From NCBI GenBank assembly GCA_947503155.1, contig CANNCL010000003.1, forward strand, positions 620,001-684,000: a stretch of DNA of 64,000 bases. The letters run 5' to 3'. Both the position numbers and the translations under genes were made by a program. This document shows positions 18,190-28,384 of this stretch, in pieces (positions within the stretch are counted from its first letter, which is position 1; each line of letters begins with the position of its first letter). The DNA comes from an uncultured Erythrobacter sp. (lineage in GTDB: Bacteria; Pseudomonadota; Alphaproteobacteria; Sphingomonadales; Sphingomonadaceae). The notes below the pieces were generated by a model that was not told where the DNA came from, ran no database searches, and saw nothing but the letters and a program-made list of their open reading frames with translations.

Positions 18190-19320
18190 TTAGCCCGAAA
18201 GCCCGCCGCGCGGTGCGTTGCGGTTCCAACGGTTCACCATCATCAGCGCGCCGATGCAGATCATATTGGTCATCATCGATGAGCCGCCATGGCTCATAAA
18301 CGGCAACGGAATTCCCACAACTGGAGCCATGCCCATCACCATCAGCAAATTGACGGCGATATAAAAGAATATCGTCGCGCTCATCCCGGCGGCCAGCAAG
18401 TTGGAAAAACGGTCACGGGAATCGCGCGCGACATTCATGCCCCAGCGCAATATGATGCTGAATACGGCGAGCACGAACAGACCGCCAATCAGGCCCCATT
18501 CCTCTGCCATCGTTGCGAAGACGAAATCGGTGTGCGGTTCAGGCAGATATTGCAGGTGGCTTTGCGATCCGTTGTTGAACCCTTTGCCAAAGATACCGCC
18601 TGATCCAATCGCGATTTTGGATTGAGCGATGTGATAACCCGCGCCCAGCGCGTCGGCCTCTGGATCGAACATCGTCATGACGCGCCGCTGTTGGTAATCT
18701 TGCAGGCCGAAGAAAAACACCAACGGCGCCGCCGCAGCCCCGGCCAAACCAGCGGCGACGAACCAACGCATCGGCAATCCTGCAAGCAGCATCACAACGC
18801 CGCCGCCAAAGACGATGGCCAGCGACGTGCCCAAATCAGGTTGCAGCAAAACCAAACCAACCGGCAGCCCGATCATCACTCCCGGCACAACCAAGGCGCG
18901 CCAAGTCGCAATCATCCCAACCGGCAAGGATGAGAAATAATGCGCCAATGTGACCACGATCACGGGCTTCATCAGCTCAGATGGTTGTAACACCATGAAA
19001 CCAAGATCGAGCCAGCGCTGACTGCCGCCGTTCACCTGTCCGATAATCTCCACCGCCAGCAACAACAGGAAGACGACGATAAAGGCCGGGTAGGTCATGA
19101 ACCGCACAAAATCGCGCGGCAGCGACGCAATCACCGATGCCATCACCAAAAACACGCCGAAGCGGATCAAATGCGACGAAGCGTAAGGCGTCATTGAGCC
19201 GCCCGCCGCCGAATACAAAACCGCCGCGCCAAATGCGACCAGCATGAATAGCGGGATCAACATGCTCCAAGGCTGGCGAGCAATGGGATAGGGGATGATA
19301 CCGCTGCGCGCGCTCTGCAT
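18190..19320 (-). CDS. rodA: Rod-shape-determining peptidoglycan polymerase RodA
   Basis: RodA is the SEDS-family glycosyltransferase that polymerises glycan strands during cell elongation, together with PBP2. The 376-residue protein has about ten membrane helices and the SEDS signatures NGGSQRWLDLG, LQPSELMKP, LLQPDLGTS, FATMAEEWGLIGG and GIPLPFMSHGGSS. It overlaps the mrdA stop by one base and is the last gene of the rod operon. The in-frame ATG at 19320 gives a normal start (MQSARSGIIPYPIARQ). Confidence 0.95.
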   Translation of the reverse strand: MQSARSGIIPYPIARQPWSMLIPLFMLVAFGAAVLYSAAGGSMTPYASSHLIRFGVFLVMASVIASLPRDFVRFMTYPAFIVVFLLLLAVEIIGQVNGGSQRWLDLGFMVLQPSELMKPVIVVTLAHYFSSLPVGMIATWRALVVPGVMIGLPVGLVLLQPDLGTSLAIVFGGGVVMLLAGLPMRWFVAAGLAGAAAAPLVFFFGLQDYQQRRVMTMFDPEADALGAGYHIAQSKIAIGSGGIFGKGFNNGSQSHLQYLPEPHTDFVFATMAEEWGLIGGLFVLAVFSIILRWGMNVARDSRDRFSNLLAAGMSATIFFYIAVNLLMVMGMAPVVGIPLPFMSHGGSSMMTNMICIGALMMVNRWNRNAPRGGLSG

Positions 19321-21515
19321 CAGTTCGCGCCTGCGGTCGAAAGTGGTGAGGGCGCCATCGTTGGGGGGGGCGTTGACGGGGGCGTTGATGGCGGCGGCGA
19401 TGGAGGCGTTTGAATACCGGGGACGAGCGTTTGCGGCCGCGCATCGGGTGGCGGCGTGCCTGACGGATTGGCAATCGGACGCGGCGCGACAAATTCATCG
19501 GCAATCTCTTCCGATTGCTGAGCGGCGACGCGGGCTTCGGCTTCGACCCGGTCAAATATATCTTCGTCGCGGCGCGGTGGGGGCGTTACCGTCGCGCCGC
19601 GTTCGCGCGCATAGGCGGCATAGCGCTGTTCCAAGCGTTCCTGAGCGGTGCCGCCCCATTGCTGCTCCAGTGATTTGAGCGCGTCGAGGCCCTTTTGCGG
19701 GTCGAACATGAACGTCATCACATCGCGCGCAATCGGGTAAGCGGAACCTGATCCGCCGCCATGTTCGATTACCACCGCGCCTGCGTAACGCGGATTTTCG
19801 GTGGGCGCGAAGAACGTAAACAGCCCGTGATCACGGTATTTCCACGGCCCGGTTCGGCCGTTGGACACGCTGAGCGAGACAACCTGCGCCGTGCCGGTCT
19901 TGCCCGCCATTTTGATGTCGGGGAAGGGCAGCCGCCCGCGCCCTGCTGTGCCGGGGCCATTGACCACATCGCTCATCGCTTGGCGGATATAGGCGATTTC
20001 GTCGGCGTTGAAATTATAGCTGACCGGGTCATTCGAGCTGCCATCGAGCACCAGCCTTGGGTTCAACCGATTCCCCGTGGCAAGCCGCGCACTCATCACC
20101 GCCAGTTGCAGCGGGCTGGTGAGATAATACCCCTGACCGATAGAGGCGTTGACCGTATCGAATGATTGCCATTCGCGGCCGAATTTGTTGAATTTCCAAT
20201 CGGGGTCGGGGACGGTGCCGTAAAACTGGCTGGTGACAGGCAATTCAAATTCCTGCCCCAGTCCCAAATCTTTGGCCATTTCGGCGACTTTGTCGAAGCC
20301 GATTTGCTGGGCAAAATGATAGAAATAGCTGTCGCAGCTTTGATAGATCGCCTTGGCCATATCGACGCGGCCATGGTTGCTCCAGCAATTGAAAAACCGG
20401 TTGCCGATCCGGCGCCCGCCCCCGCAAGTGATGCTCTCGCTTGGTTGCACGCCCGCTTTCAAAAACGCCATGCAATGCATCGGTTTGACGGTGGAGCCGG
20501 GGGGATACAATCCCTTGAGCACTTTGTTGCGCAGCGGAACCCGCGCATCTTCGCGCAGCATCGAATATTCGACGCTGCCGATCCCGTCAGAAAAACTGTT
20601 GGGATCGAAGCTCGGCATACTCGCCATGCAAAGCAGATCACCGGTCTGGCAATCCATAACCACGACAGACCCGCTTTCCAGCCCGATCCGCCGCGCGGCG
20701 TAATCTTGCAGCGGCCCGTCAATTGTTAGGCGCACCGGATCACCCTGAATATCGTCGCGCGTTTCCAAATCGCGCACGATCCGCCCGCCTGCGGTCACTT
20801 CTACTCGGCGAGCGCCCGGTACACCGCGCAATTCCTGCTCAAATTGTTTCTCCAGCGCATCTTTGCCGATTTTGTGGCCCGGAGTGATCAGGATCGGATT
20901 GCGGTCCAGCTCATATTCTTCCGCATTCGCAGGGCCGACATAACCGATCAAATGGCCGACAGAGGATGCGGTCGGGTAGAACCGAGAGAACCCGCGCTGC
21001 GGCACAACCCCTTGCAAATCCGGCAGCCGCACGCTGAGCGCGGCGAATTGTTCATAATCCAGCCCGCTCGCAACTTCGATCGGAGCAAAGCCGCGCGATT
21101 GCGAAACTTCGGTCTTAAGATCGGCGATCCGGTTTGGCTCTAGGCCCAAAAGCCCGCCAATCTGGTCAAGCATGGCATCGGGGTCGGACAGCCGTTCCGG
21201 AATAACATCGACGCGGAAATCGGCGCGGTTCGATGCGAGCGGCGCGCCGTCACGGTCGAGTATCCAGCCCCGGCGAGGGGGGATCAGCGTCAGATTGACA
21301 CGGTTGCTTTCGGATTCCAGCCGGTATTTCTCATTCTCCGCAATCGCGAGGTAACCCATGCGCACCGCGAGCAGCACACCAACCCCGTATTGCAGCCCGC
21401 CAATAACCACGGCGCGGCGATCAAATGTGTGTTTCAACGTCGAGGCGTTGACCATTGATCCGCGCTGTTTCTGACGTTTCTTCGCCCCGCTGTTCAATCG
21501 GAAAAGTTGCTTCAC
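19320..21515 (-). CDS. mrdA: Penicillin-binding protein 2 (elongation transpeptidase)
   Basis: PBP2 cross-links peptidoglycan during rod elongation. The 731-residue protein has one N-terminal membrane helix (AVVIGGLQYGVGVLLAVRMG), a PBP dimer domain and a C-terminal transpeptidase domain with catalytic serine 341 in STVK, a SCD motif (SCDSYFYHF) and KTG at 539 (AGKTGTAQV). The last 70 residues are a proline-rich, low-complexity tail (PPSPPPSTPPSTPPP) probably specific to the group. It starts with GTG at 21515, preceded by GGAGGG, and overlaps mreD by four bases (GTGA). Confidence 0.95.
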   Translation of the reverse strand: MKQLFRLNSGAKKRQKQRGSMVNASTLKHTFDRRAVVIGGLQYGVGVLLAVRMGYLAIAENEKYRLESESNRVNLTLIPPRRGWILDRDGAPLASNRADFRVDVIPERLSDPDAMLDQIGGLLGLEPNRIADLKTEVSQSRGFAPIEVASGLDYEQFAALSVRLPDLQGVVPQRGFSRFYPTASSVGHLIGYVGPANAEEYELDRNPILITPGHKIGKDALEKQFEQELRGVPGARRVEVTAGGRIVRDLETRDDIQGDPVRLTIDGPLQDYAARRIGLESGSVVVMDCQTGDLLCMASMPSFDPNSFSDGIGSVEYSMLREDARVPLRNKVLKGLYPPGSTVKPMHCMAFLKAGVQPSESITCGGGRRIGNRFFNCWSNHGRVDMAKAIYQSCDSYFYHFAQQIGFDKVAEMAKDLGLGQEFELPVTSQFYGTVPDPDWKFNKFGREWQSFDTVNASIGQGYYLTSPLQLAVMSARLATGNRLNPRLVLDGSSNDPVSYNFNADEIAYIRQAMSDVVNGPGTAGRGRLPFPDIKMAGKTGTAQVVSLSVSNGRTGPWKYRDHGLFTFFAPTENPRYAGAVVIEHGGGSGSAYPIARDVMTFMFDPQKGLDALKSLEQQWGGTAQERLEQRYAAYARERGATVTPPPRRDEDIFDRVEAEARVAAQQSEEIADEFVAPRPIANPSGTPPPDARPQTLVPGIQTPPSPPPSTPPSTPPPTMAPSPLSTAGAN

Positions 21516-22072
21516 CCGACCCTCCGCGACCGGGACAAGCGGAACCGGTCAAACCACGCAATCATCCGTGCAAGCAGCGGGTAAAGCATGATCCCAACGA
21601 TAATCTGAGGGATGGCCGCAAGCGCCAAATGAACTGTGAGAGATGCACCGGAAACCACCATCGCTGCGGTGATATACAGCACGATGGCTAGACCGGCGGT
21701 GAACCAGTCCTGCCAAAACCCACGCCAGGGAAAGCGGGCTTCAATGGCTTCAAGCGCGATCATCGTCAGCGACCATAGCAGAATGCCGCTGCCGAAGGGC
21801 TGGCCACTGAATAAATCGTCAAACGCGCCCAGCGGGACCCCAATCCAAAGCGGCAACAGGCCGGGCCGCATGATGCGCCAGCCTAGGAATACGAGAAACC
21901 CAATCGGCGGCGCAAGCGGCATGACATCGGCCAACATCCAGATCGGCAGAAGCGATGCCAGTAGGATGGTGATATAGGGCACAGACTTTGCCCGCCACGG
22001 TGACGTGACGCGGTTGATACCGCCGCTGCCATAGGCGCGGCGCTGGTTTGGTGTGGAAAGCCGATCGATCAA
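21512..22072 (-). CDS. mreD: Rod-shape-determining membrane protein MreD
   Basis: A 186-residue integral membrane protein with about five helices, in the standard place between mreC and mrdA. MreD proteins are poorly conserved, so position carries much of the evidence. Helpful features are MPLAPPIGFLVFLGWRIMRP, the conserved-type GVPLGAFDDLFSGQPFGS stretch and the downstream EARFPWRGFWQDW. It overlaps mreC by four bases and mrdA by four bases, so the three are translated together. It links the elongation machinery at the inner membrane. Confidence 0.88.
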   Translation of the reverse strand: MIDRLSTPNQRRAYGSGGINRVTSPWRAKSVPYITILLASLLPIWMLADVMPLAPPIGFLVFLGWRIMRPGLLPLWIGVPLGAFDDLFSGQPFGSGILLWSLTMIALEAIEARFPWRGFWQDWFTAGLAIVLYITAAMVVSGASLTVHLALAAIPQIIVGIMLYPLLARMIAWFDRFRLSRSRRVG

Positions 22073-22977
22073 TCGTTCAGCTCTTCCTGCGTCAATTCAT
22101 CGCGCGCACTCACGCCTGACGCTTCCACTGCGAGCGGCTCGTAAATTGGTTCAACCACCACGTAATTGGTCGCAGAGGGTTCCGCGATCAGCCGCGCAAT
22201 GCCGCCATCTGAGGTGATTTCGCTGAGCACCGCCACCGCCACGCCCGGACGGTAATATCCGCCGGCCCCGCTGGTCACGAATACGTCCCCGATTTCGAGC
22301 GGGTTGAGGCCCAGATTGATCAGGCGAATGCGCAAAAGCCCATCGCCGCGCCCTTCGGCAAAGGCGACCGTTTGATCCGAGGCACGGCGTACCGGCAACA
22401 CGCTTTCGCTGTCAGTCAGGAGCAGAACGCGCGACGATCCGCGCGCCGTTTCCAAAACACGACCAATAACGCCGCGTTCCGAATGGACCGGCATACCGAT
22501 GGCGACATTGTCGCTGGAACCGACGCCAATATAGGCAAATCGCCGGGCGCTGGACGAACTCGATCCAATCAGGCGTGTCGCGGCAATGGCATCGACCTCT
22601 TCTTCGTCGGTAAGCCCTAGAAGCGCCTTTAGCCGCCGGTTTTCGGCTTCGACCGCTTCTGCCTCCGCCAATCGAATGCGGGCAATCTCAACCTCTCGGC
22701 GCAATTGCGCATTTTGGCCGCCCGCATTCCAATATGCTGTGATTGTGTCCCAAGTGTTGTTGCCGCCCGCGCGCACTGTGGCGGTTGCCTCACCAACCGG
22801 AGAAGCCGCATCGCTGGCGGCACCGCGCAAGGGTTGAAACGCCGATGGCTGCCACAAAGATATCGTCAAAAGGGCAAGCCCCACCACCGCGCCAAGCGTC
22901 GCAAGCAGATACCCGGTGAAGACCGAATATTGCTGCTTTTTCGAAAAGCCCGACCGACGCGATGATGGCGGCGCCAT
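22069..22977 (-). CDS. mreC: Rod-shape-determining protein MreC
   Basis: MreC is a bitopic protein that connects MreB and PBP2 and activates the elongasome. The 302-residue protein has a basic cytoplasmic start, one membrane helix (GYLLATLGAVVGLALLTISLW), a periplasmic coiled coil (REVEIARIRLAEAEAVEAEN) and then the beta-barrel domain with GMPVHSERGVIGRVLETARG, VLLLTDSESVLPVR and the GDVFVTSGAGGYYRPGV segment. It is 69 bases after mreB and overlaps mreD. Confidence 0.95.
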   Translation of the reverse strand: MAPPSSRRSGFSKKQQYSVFTGYLLATLGAVVGLALLTISLWQPSAFQPLRGAASDAASPVGEATATVRAGGNNTWDTITAYWNAGGQNAQLRREVEIARIRLAEAEAVEAENRRLKALLGLTDEEEVDAIAATRLIGSSSSSARRFAYIGVGSSDNVAIGMPVHSERGVIGRVLETARGSSRVLLLTDSESVLPVRRASDQTVAFAEGRGDGLLRIRLINLGLNPLEIGDVFVTSGAGGYYRPGVAVAVLSEITSDGGIARLIAEPSATNYVVVEPIYEPLAVEASGVSARDELTQEELND

Positions 22978-23046
22978 GGGTTTATCCAGTCCCTAGTAGT
23001 GTTAACCCCCGCGCGGTCTCCCAAACGAGAAAAGCGTGGAACGAAA

Positions 23047-24201
<1,155 letters not shown>

Positions 24202-24304
24202 CTAGCGAATGCTTGCGAAAAAGGCTAAAATTATTGTTGACGATCGGGGTTATTTTCCCCCGCGGCACTCGAAATTGCGGTGCATGCGGGCTAGCTTGCG
24301 ACAA

Positions 24305-26170
24305 ATGCCCCAAATCCGCCGTCTCCCTAACGCTCTTGTGAACCGAATTGCCGCTGGTGAAGTGGTCGAACGGCCTGCTGCTGCGCTTAAAGAACTGGTT
24401 GAGAACGCCATTGATGCTGGTGCGCGGCGAATCGCTGTGACGTTGACCGATGGCGGCCTGACACGTTTGGAAGTGACCGACGATGGTTGCGGAATGAGCG
24501 CGGATGACATGGCGTTGGCGCTGGAACGCCATGCGACATCGAAATTACCGGATGAAGCGATTGAATTGGTCGCGACCTTGGGTTTTCGCGGGGAGGCTTT
24601 GCCGTCTATCGCCAGTGTCGCGCGCTTAACACTGGAAAGCCGGGTGCGAGGTTCGGATGACGACCAAAGCTCGCAAGGATGGCGGCGGGTCGTTGATCAC
24701 GGCGAATTGATTGAGGACGGCCCGGCGGCTGTTCCGGTGGGAACCCGCGTTCGGGTTGAGCAGATTTTTGCCAAAGTCCCCGCGCGCCGCAAATTCCTGC
24801 GCACCGCGCGCAGTGAATATATTGCCTGTCTCGATATAACCCGCCGGCTTGCGATGGCGCGGCCAGATATTGCCTTCACGCTGGAGAACGGCGCGGAGGG
24901 TAAGAGCCGCACAGCCTTATCGACGCAGCCCGATGAGGCGCTGGCAACGCGTGTTTCGCAGATCGTTGCGCGCGAGCTTAAAGACAATGCGGTCGAAATT
25001 GAGCTGGAGCGCGAAACGCCGCATGGATTGATGCGGCTGACAGGGCTGGCGGGCCTGCCGACATACAATCGCGGCGTGGCGGATCACCAATATCTGTTTG
25101 TGAATGGCCGCCCGGTGAAAGACCGATTGCTGACCGGGGCGGTGCGCGGGGCCTATTCCGATATGCTCGCGCGGGATCGTCACGCGGTGCTGGCGCTGTT
25201 CCTTGAAATTCCGCCGCAAGATGTGGACGTGAATGTCCATCCCGCGAAAACCGAAGTGCGGTTCCGCGATGCGGCGCATGTGCGCGGGTTTATCGTATCG
25301 GGTTTGCGGCGCGCTTTGGATACGGGTGACCGGCGCAGCGCGCAGGGGCCGGACCGCGCGGCGATGGAGAAATGGCAGCAGGAGCCGGAAGCTCAGCCTG
25401 CGATGCGTTCGATATTTGAGGAACGCGGTTTGAATGCCGCGCCATATTCCGGGGCAGGGCATGTCGCCGAACCGCGCGTGGATTGGTCACCGGCGCAAAG
25501 CACACCTTACGACAGCGCATTGCCCACTGGCCGCGCCGAAGAGGCCGCGCCGATCCCCGAAGATGCTGATCGCTATCCGCTGGGCATTGCACGCGGGCAG
25601 GTTGCGAACACCTATATCGTGGCGGAGAGCAAGGACGGCCTCATCCTGGTCGATCAACATGCCGCGCATGAACGGCTCGTGCTGGAACGGTTGAAAGCGG
25701 CAGGCGCAGAGGAATCCGTAACCCGCTCGCAGGCATTGCTGGTGCCCGACGTGGTCGAAATGGACGAGGCCGATTGCGACCGGTTGGAGGACGCCGCCGA
25801 GGGTTTGGCGCGTTTTGGCCTTACGGTGGAACGGTTCGGTCCCGCCGCGATGCTGGTGCGCGCCGTGCCATCCGCCATCGCCAAAGCGGACAGCGGCAAA
25901 TTGCTCCAAGACCTTGCCGACGACATCGCAAAACACGGCAAGCAAGAAGATAGCGGATCGCTGCTGCTCTCCGAAAAACTCGATCTGGTGCTGGCGACAA
26001 TGGCGTGCCACGGATCGGTGCGGGCAGGGCGGGTGCTCAACGTGGCGGAAATGAACGCATTGCTGCGCGAAATGGAAGCAACGCCGAGGTCAGGGCAGTG
26101 CAATCATGGGCGGCCGACTTGGGTGAAGCTGGGCATGGACGATGTTGAGAAACTGTTCGGGCGGCATTGA
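24305..26170 (+). CDS. mutL: DNA mismatch repair protein MutL
   Basis: MutL links mismatch recognition by MutS to strand removal. The 621-residue protein has the GHKL ATPase domain (NRIAAGEVVERPAAALKELV, ENAIDAGA, DDGCGM, GFRGEALPSIASV), the transducer domain (FVNGRPVKD) and a C-terminal dimerisation domain. The C-terminal domain carries DQHAAHERLVLE at about residues 450-461, which fits the endonuclease motif DQHA-X2-E-X4-E, and a QCNHGRP zinc motif near the end. This MutL should therefore nick DNA itself, as in bacteria without MutH. The frame opens at 24209, but ATG 24305 gives the family start MPQIRRLPNALVNRIAAG. No strong ribosome site is seen. Confidence 0.94.
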   Translation: MPQIRRLPNALVNRIAAGEVVERPAAALKELVENAIDAGARRIAVTLTDGGLTRLEVTDDGCGMSADDMALALERHATSKLPDEAIELVATLGFRGEALPSIASVARLTLESRVRGSDDDQSSQGWRRVVDHGELIEDGPAAVPVGTRVRVEQIFAKVPARRKFLRTARSEYIACLDITRRLAMARPDIAFTLENGAEGKSRTALSTQPDEALATRVSQIVARELKDNAVEIELERETPHGLMRLTGLAGLPTYNRGVADHQYLFVNGRPVKDRLLTGAVRGAYSDMLARDRHAVLALFLEIPPQDVDVNVHPAKTEVRFRDAAHVRGFIVSGLRRALDTGDRRSAQGPDRAAMEKWQQEPEAQPAMRSIFEERGLNAAPYSGAGHVAEPRVDWSPAQSTPYDSALPTGRAEEAAPIPEDADRYPLGIARGQVANTYIVAESKDGLILVDQHAAHERLVLERLKAAGAEESVTRSQALLVPDVVEMDEADCDRLEDAAEGLARFGLTVERFGPAAMLVRAVPSAIAKADSGKLLQDLADDIAKHGKQEDSGSLLLSEKLDLVLATMACHGSVRAGRVLNVAEMNALLREMEATPRSGQCNHGRPTWVKLGMDDVEKLFGRH

Positions 26171-26312
26171 ACCGGATGTTTCGTTAATCCGCATCTCTGC
26201 CGTTTGAATACATCGCCAGATCAACACCCTGCCGATTTGCGGAAACCAGCAATAGTCTTGCCAATTCGGCCCCTGTAAGTGATGTCTGGCCGCGCGTGCA
26301 TAGGAGCGGAGC

Positions 26313-26654
26313 ATGATGAGAATTTCAATCTGGATAATCGCCGCTGTCTTAGCGCTTTTGAGCCTCGCCGCAGGGGCGGCAAAAATTGCAGCGGCTCCGC
26401 AGGAAATTCAATTCTTCCAAGATGCGCAGGTCAGCATACGGTGGATGCTGCCGATGGGCGTTTTGCAGGTCGTTGGCGGTATTTTGACGATATTTAGAAG
26501 ATCCAGAAAATTCGGGGCCATCATCGCTGCCGCAGGTTTCTTGTTATCCGCGGCGATGATTTTCGTAACCGGTAATCTGGTATTCGCGGTCGTCTCATTG
26601 CTGCCCGCGGCGTTAGCAGCTCTCTTATTCTGGCTGTCTGATCGGCAAGCTTGA
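26313..26654 (+). CDS. DoxX-like small membrane protein
   Basis: A 113-residue protein with four predicted membrane helices, resembling the DoxX/DoxX_2 family: the first helix ends in AGAAKIAAAPQEIQFFQ, followed by the second helix GVLQVVGGILTIF and then AIIAAAGFLLSAAMIF. The family is widespread and of uncertain role, sometimes linked to redox functions. ATG ATG at 26313-26318 is preceded by AGGAGCGGAGC, a good ribosome site. It stands alone 142 bases after mutL; that gap shows nothing remarkable. Confidence 0.68.
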   Translation: MMRISIWIIAAVLALLSLAAGAAKIAAAPQEIQFFQDAQVSIRWMLPMGVLQVVGGILTIFRRSRKFGAIIAAAGFLLSAAMIFVTGNLVFAVVSLLPAALAALLFWLSDRQA

Positions 26655-26687
26655 GCAGACGAGGGACGGCTTAAGCTAGCACATCCC

Positions 26688-27788
26688 TCAAACGTTGAAC
26701 TTAAACAGCATCACATCGCCGTCCTGAACGTCGTAATCCTTGCCCTCTTGGCGCATCTTACCCGCATCTTTCGCGCCCGTTTCGCCGCCCAATTCGATGT
26801 AGTCATCGTAAGCAATCGTCTCTGCGCGGATGAAGCCTTTTTCAAAATCGGTGTGAATTTCGCCCGCCGCCTGCGGTGCCTTTGCACCCGCGGGGAATGT
26901 CCATGCGCGCGATTCTTTCGGTCCTGCGGTGAAGAATGTTTGCAGGCCCAGCAATGTGTATCCAGCGCGGATCACACGGGCGAGGCCGCTTTCGGTTAGG
27001 CCCAATTCGGTGAGATATTCGGCGCGGTCTTCCATCGGCATTTCGACCAATTCGGATTCGATTGCGGCGGATACAACAACGGCCTGCGCGCCCTCTGCGG
27101 CGGCTTTGGCGAACACCTTGGCCGACATGTCATTGCCATCGGCGGCGTCTTCTTCGGCCACGTTGCAGACATACAGAACCGGTTTCGCGGTCAGCAATTG
27201 CGCTTGTTCAAACAGGCGTTCTTCTTCTTCGCCTTCGGGAACGGTCAAACGCGCGGGCTTGCCCTCTTTCAGCAATTCGAGCGCTTGGCCCAGCACGCTG
27301 GCGAGCGCGGCGGCTTCTTTGTCGCCGTTCTTGCCGCGTTTCTCCGCATTGGGAACGCGTTTTTCAAGGCTCTCCAGATCGGACAGCATCAATTCGGTCT
27401 CTACAACCTCTGCATCGGTCAACGGATCGACCGTGTTGGAGACGTGCTGAATATCGTCATCTTCAAAACAGCGCAGCACATGCACAATCGCATCAACCTC
27501 GCGGATATTGCCGAGGAATTGGTTGCCCAAACCTTCGCCCGCGCTTGCGCCTTTCACAAGGCCGGCAATGTCGACAAAGCCGAGCTGTGTTGGGATGATT
27601 TTTGCGCTGCTGGCGATGGCGGCGATTTTGTCCAAGCGCTCATCCGGCACGGCAACTTGGCCGACATTGGGTTCAATCGTGCAAAACGGATAATTCGCAG
27701 CCTGCGCGGCCTGCGTTTCTGTGAGCGCATTAAACAGCGTGGATTTGCCAACATTGGGCAGGCCCACAATTCCGCAACGAAAACCCAT
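26688..27788 (-). CDS. ychF: Redox-regulated ATPase YchF
   Basis: YchF is an OBG-family P-loop protein that prefers ATP over GTP and associates with ribosomes. The 366-residue protein has the Walker A GLPNVGKST, switch region FCTIEPNVG, DIAGLVKGASAGEGLGNQFL, and NVAE in place of the GTPase-specific NKxD, which explains the ATP preference. The C-terminal TGS domain ends in DYDVQDGDVMLFKFNV. The ATG at 27788 gives the standard start MGFRCGIVGLPN. In many proteobacteria ychF directly follows pth; here two other genes lie between them. Confidence 0.95.
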   Translation of the reverse strand: MGFRCGIVGLPNVGKSTLFNALTETQAAQAANYPFCTIEPNVGQVAVPDERLDKIAAIASSAKIIPTQLGFVDIAGLVKGASAGEGLGNQFLGNIREVDAIVHVLRCFEDDDIQHVSNTVDPLTDAEVVETELMLSDLESLEKRVPNAEKRGKNGDKEAAALASVLGQALELLKEGKPARLTVPEGEEEERLFEQAQLLTAKPVLYVCNVAEEDAADGNDMSAKVFAKAAAEGAQAVVVSAAIESELVEMPMEDRAEYLTELGLTESGLARVIRAGYTLLGLQTFFTAGPKESRAWTFPAGAKAPQAAGEIHTDFEKGFIRAETIAYDDYIELGGETGAKDAGKMRQEGKDYDVQDGDVMLFKFNV

Positions 27789-27889
27789 TTTATGCTCTCT
27801 AACTGTCAATATGCCGAAGAAGCAGCGCCTTTAACCGGGGTGGTGCAGATAGGCAATCGCTGCGCGGGGTATTCGCGCGCGATTATCGG

Positions 27890-28255
27890 TTAAGCCGCCG
27901 CACGGCGCCGACGTCTGATCGAACCGGCTGCGACAATGCCAAACCCGATCAGCAGCAGCGCCGCGCTGGATGGTTCCGGTACTGGCGTGCCGAGCGGGGT
28001 CAGGTCGCTATCGGGTCCGCAGCCCAAGCCGCCGGGGATACAGAACCCCGATGTGGTCGATGTTCCCCCGGTGGAACTAATGCCCGATCCGCCGCTTGTC
28101 CCGCCGGTGACAATCGCGCCCGAAGTCGTGCTGGAGGTGGAGACTGATCCGCCCATGGCTGGCGGCAGATCTTGCGCAAGCACAATGGTGGGCGCGCATA
28201 GCGAAGCCGCTGCGACCCCGCAGGCAATTGCGATCAATCGAAACGGCTTAAGCAT
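27890..28255 (-). CDS. PEP-CTERM sorting domain-containing small exported protein
   Basis: A 121-residue exported protein. Residues 1-28 form a signal peptide (MLKPFRLIAIACGVAAASLC, cleavage near VLAQ). The centre is low in complexity and rich in Ser, Thr and Gly, with repeats such as TGGTSGGSGISSTGGTST. The C-terminus is a typical PEP-CTERM signal: VPEPSSAALLLIGFGIVAAG followed by an RRRRR-type basic tail. Such proteins are normally cut and sorted by an exosortase, often in exopolysaccharide-producing cells; no exosortase gene is in the window. Two cysteines sit in GFCIPGGLGCGPD. The ATG at 28255 is chosen because it begins the signal peptide. Confidence 0.8.
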   Translation of the reverse strand: MLKPFRLIAIACGVAAASLCAPTIVLAQDLPPAMGGSVSTSSTTSGAIVTGGTSGGSGISSTGGTSTTSGFCIPGGLGCGPDSDLTPLGTPVPEPSSAALLLIGFGIVAAGSIRRRRRAAA

Positions 28256-28384
28256 AATGGCGTAACTCCCTGAAAAAAGGAGCAAAGCCAATTGGTGCAG
28301 TTCTCGCAATAGGCGACCAACCCATGTGCCGGGTTGGCACAAGGGAATTAGAGAGCAGCGCCGCGCCAATCCCGGGCGCGAACA

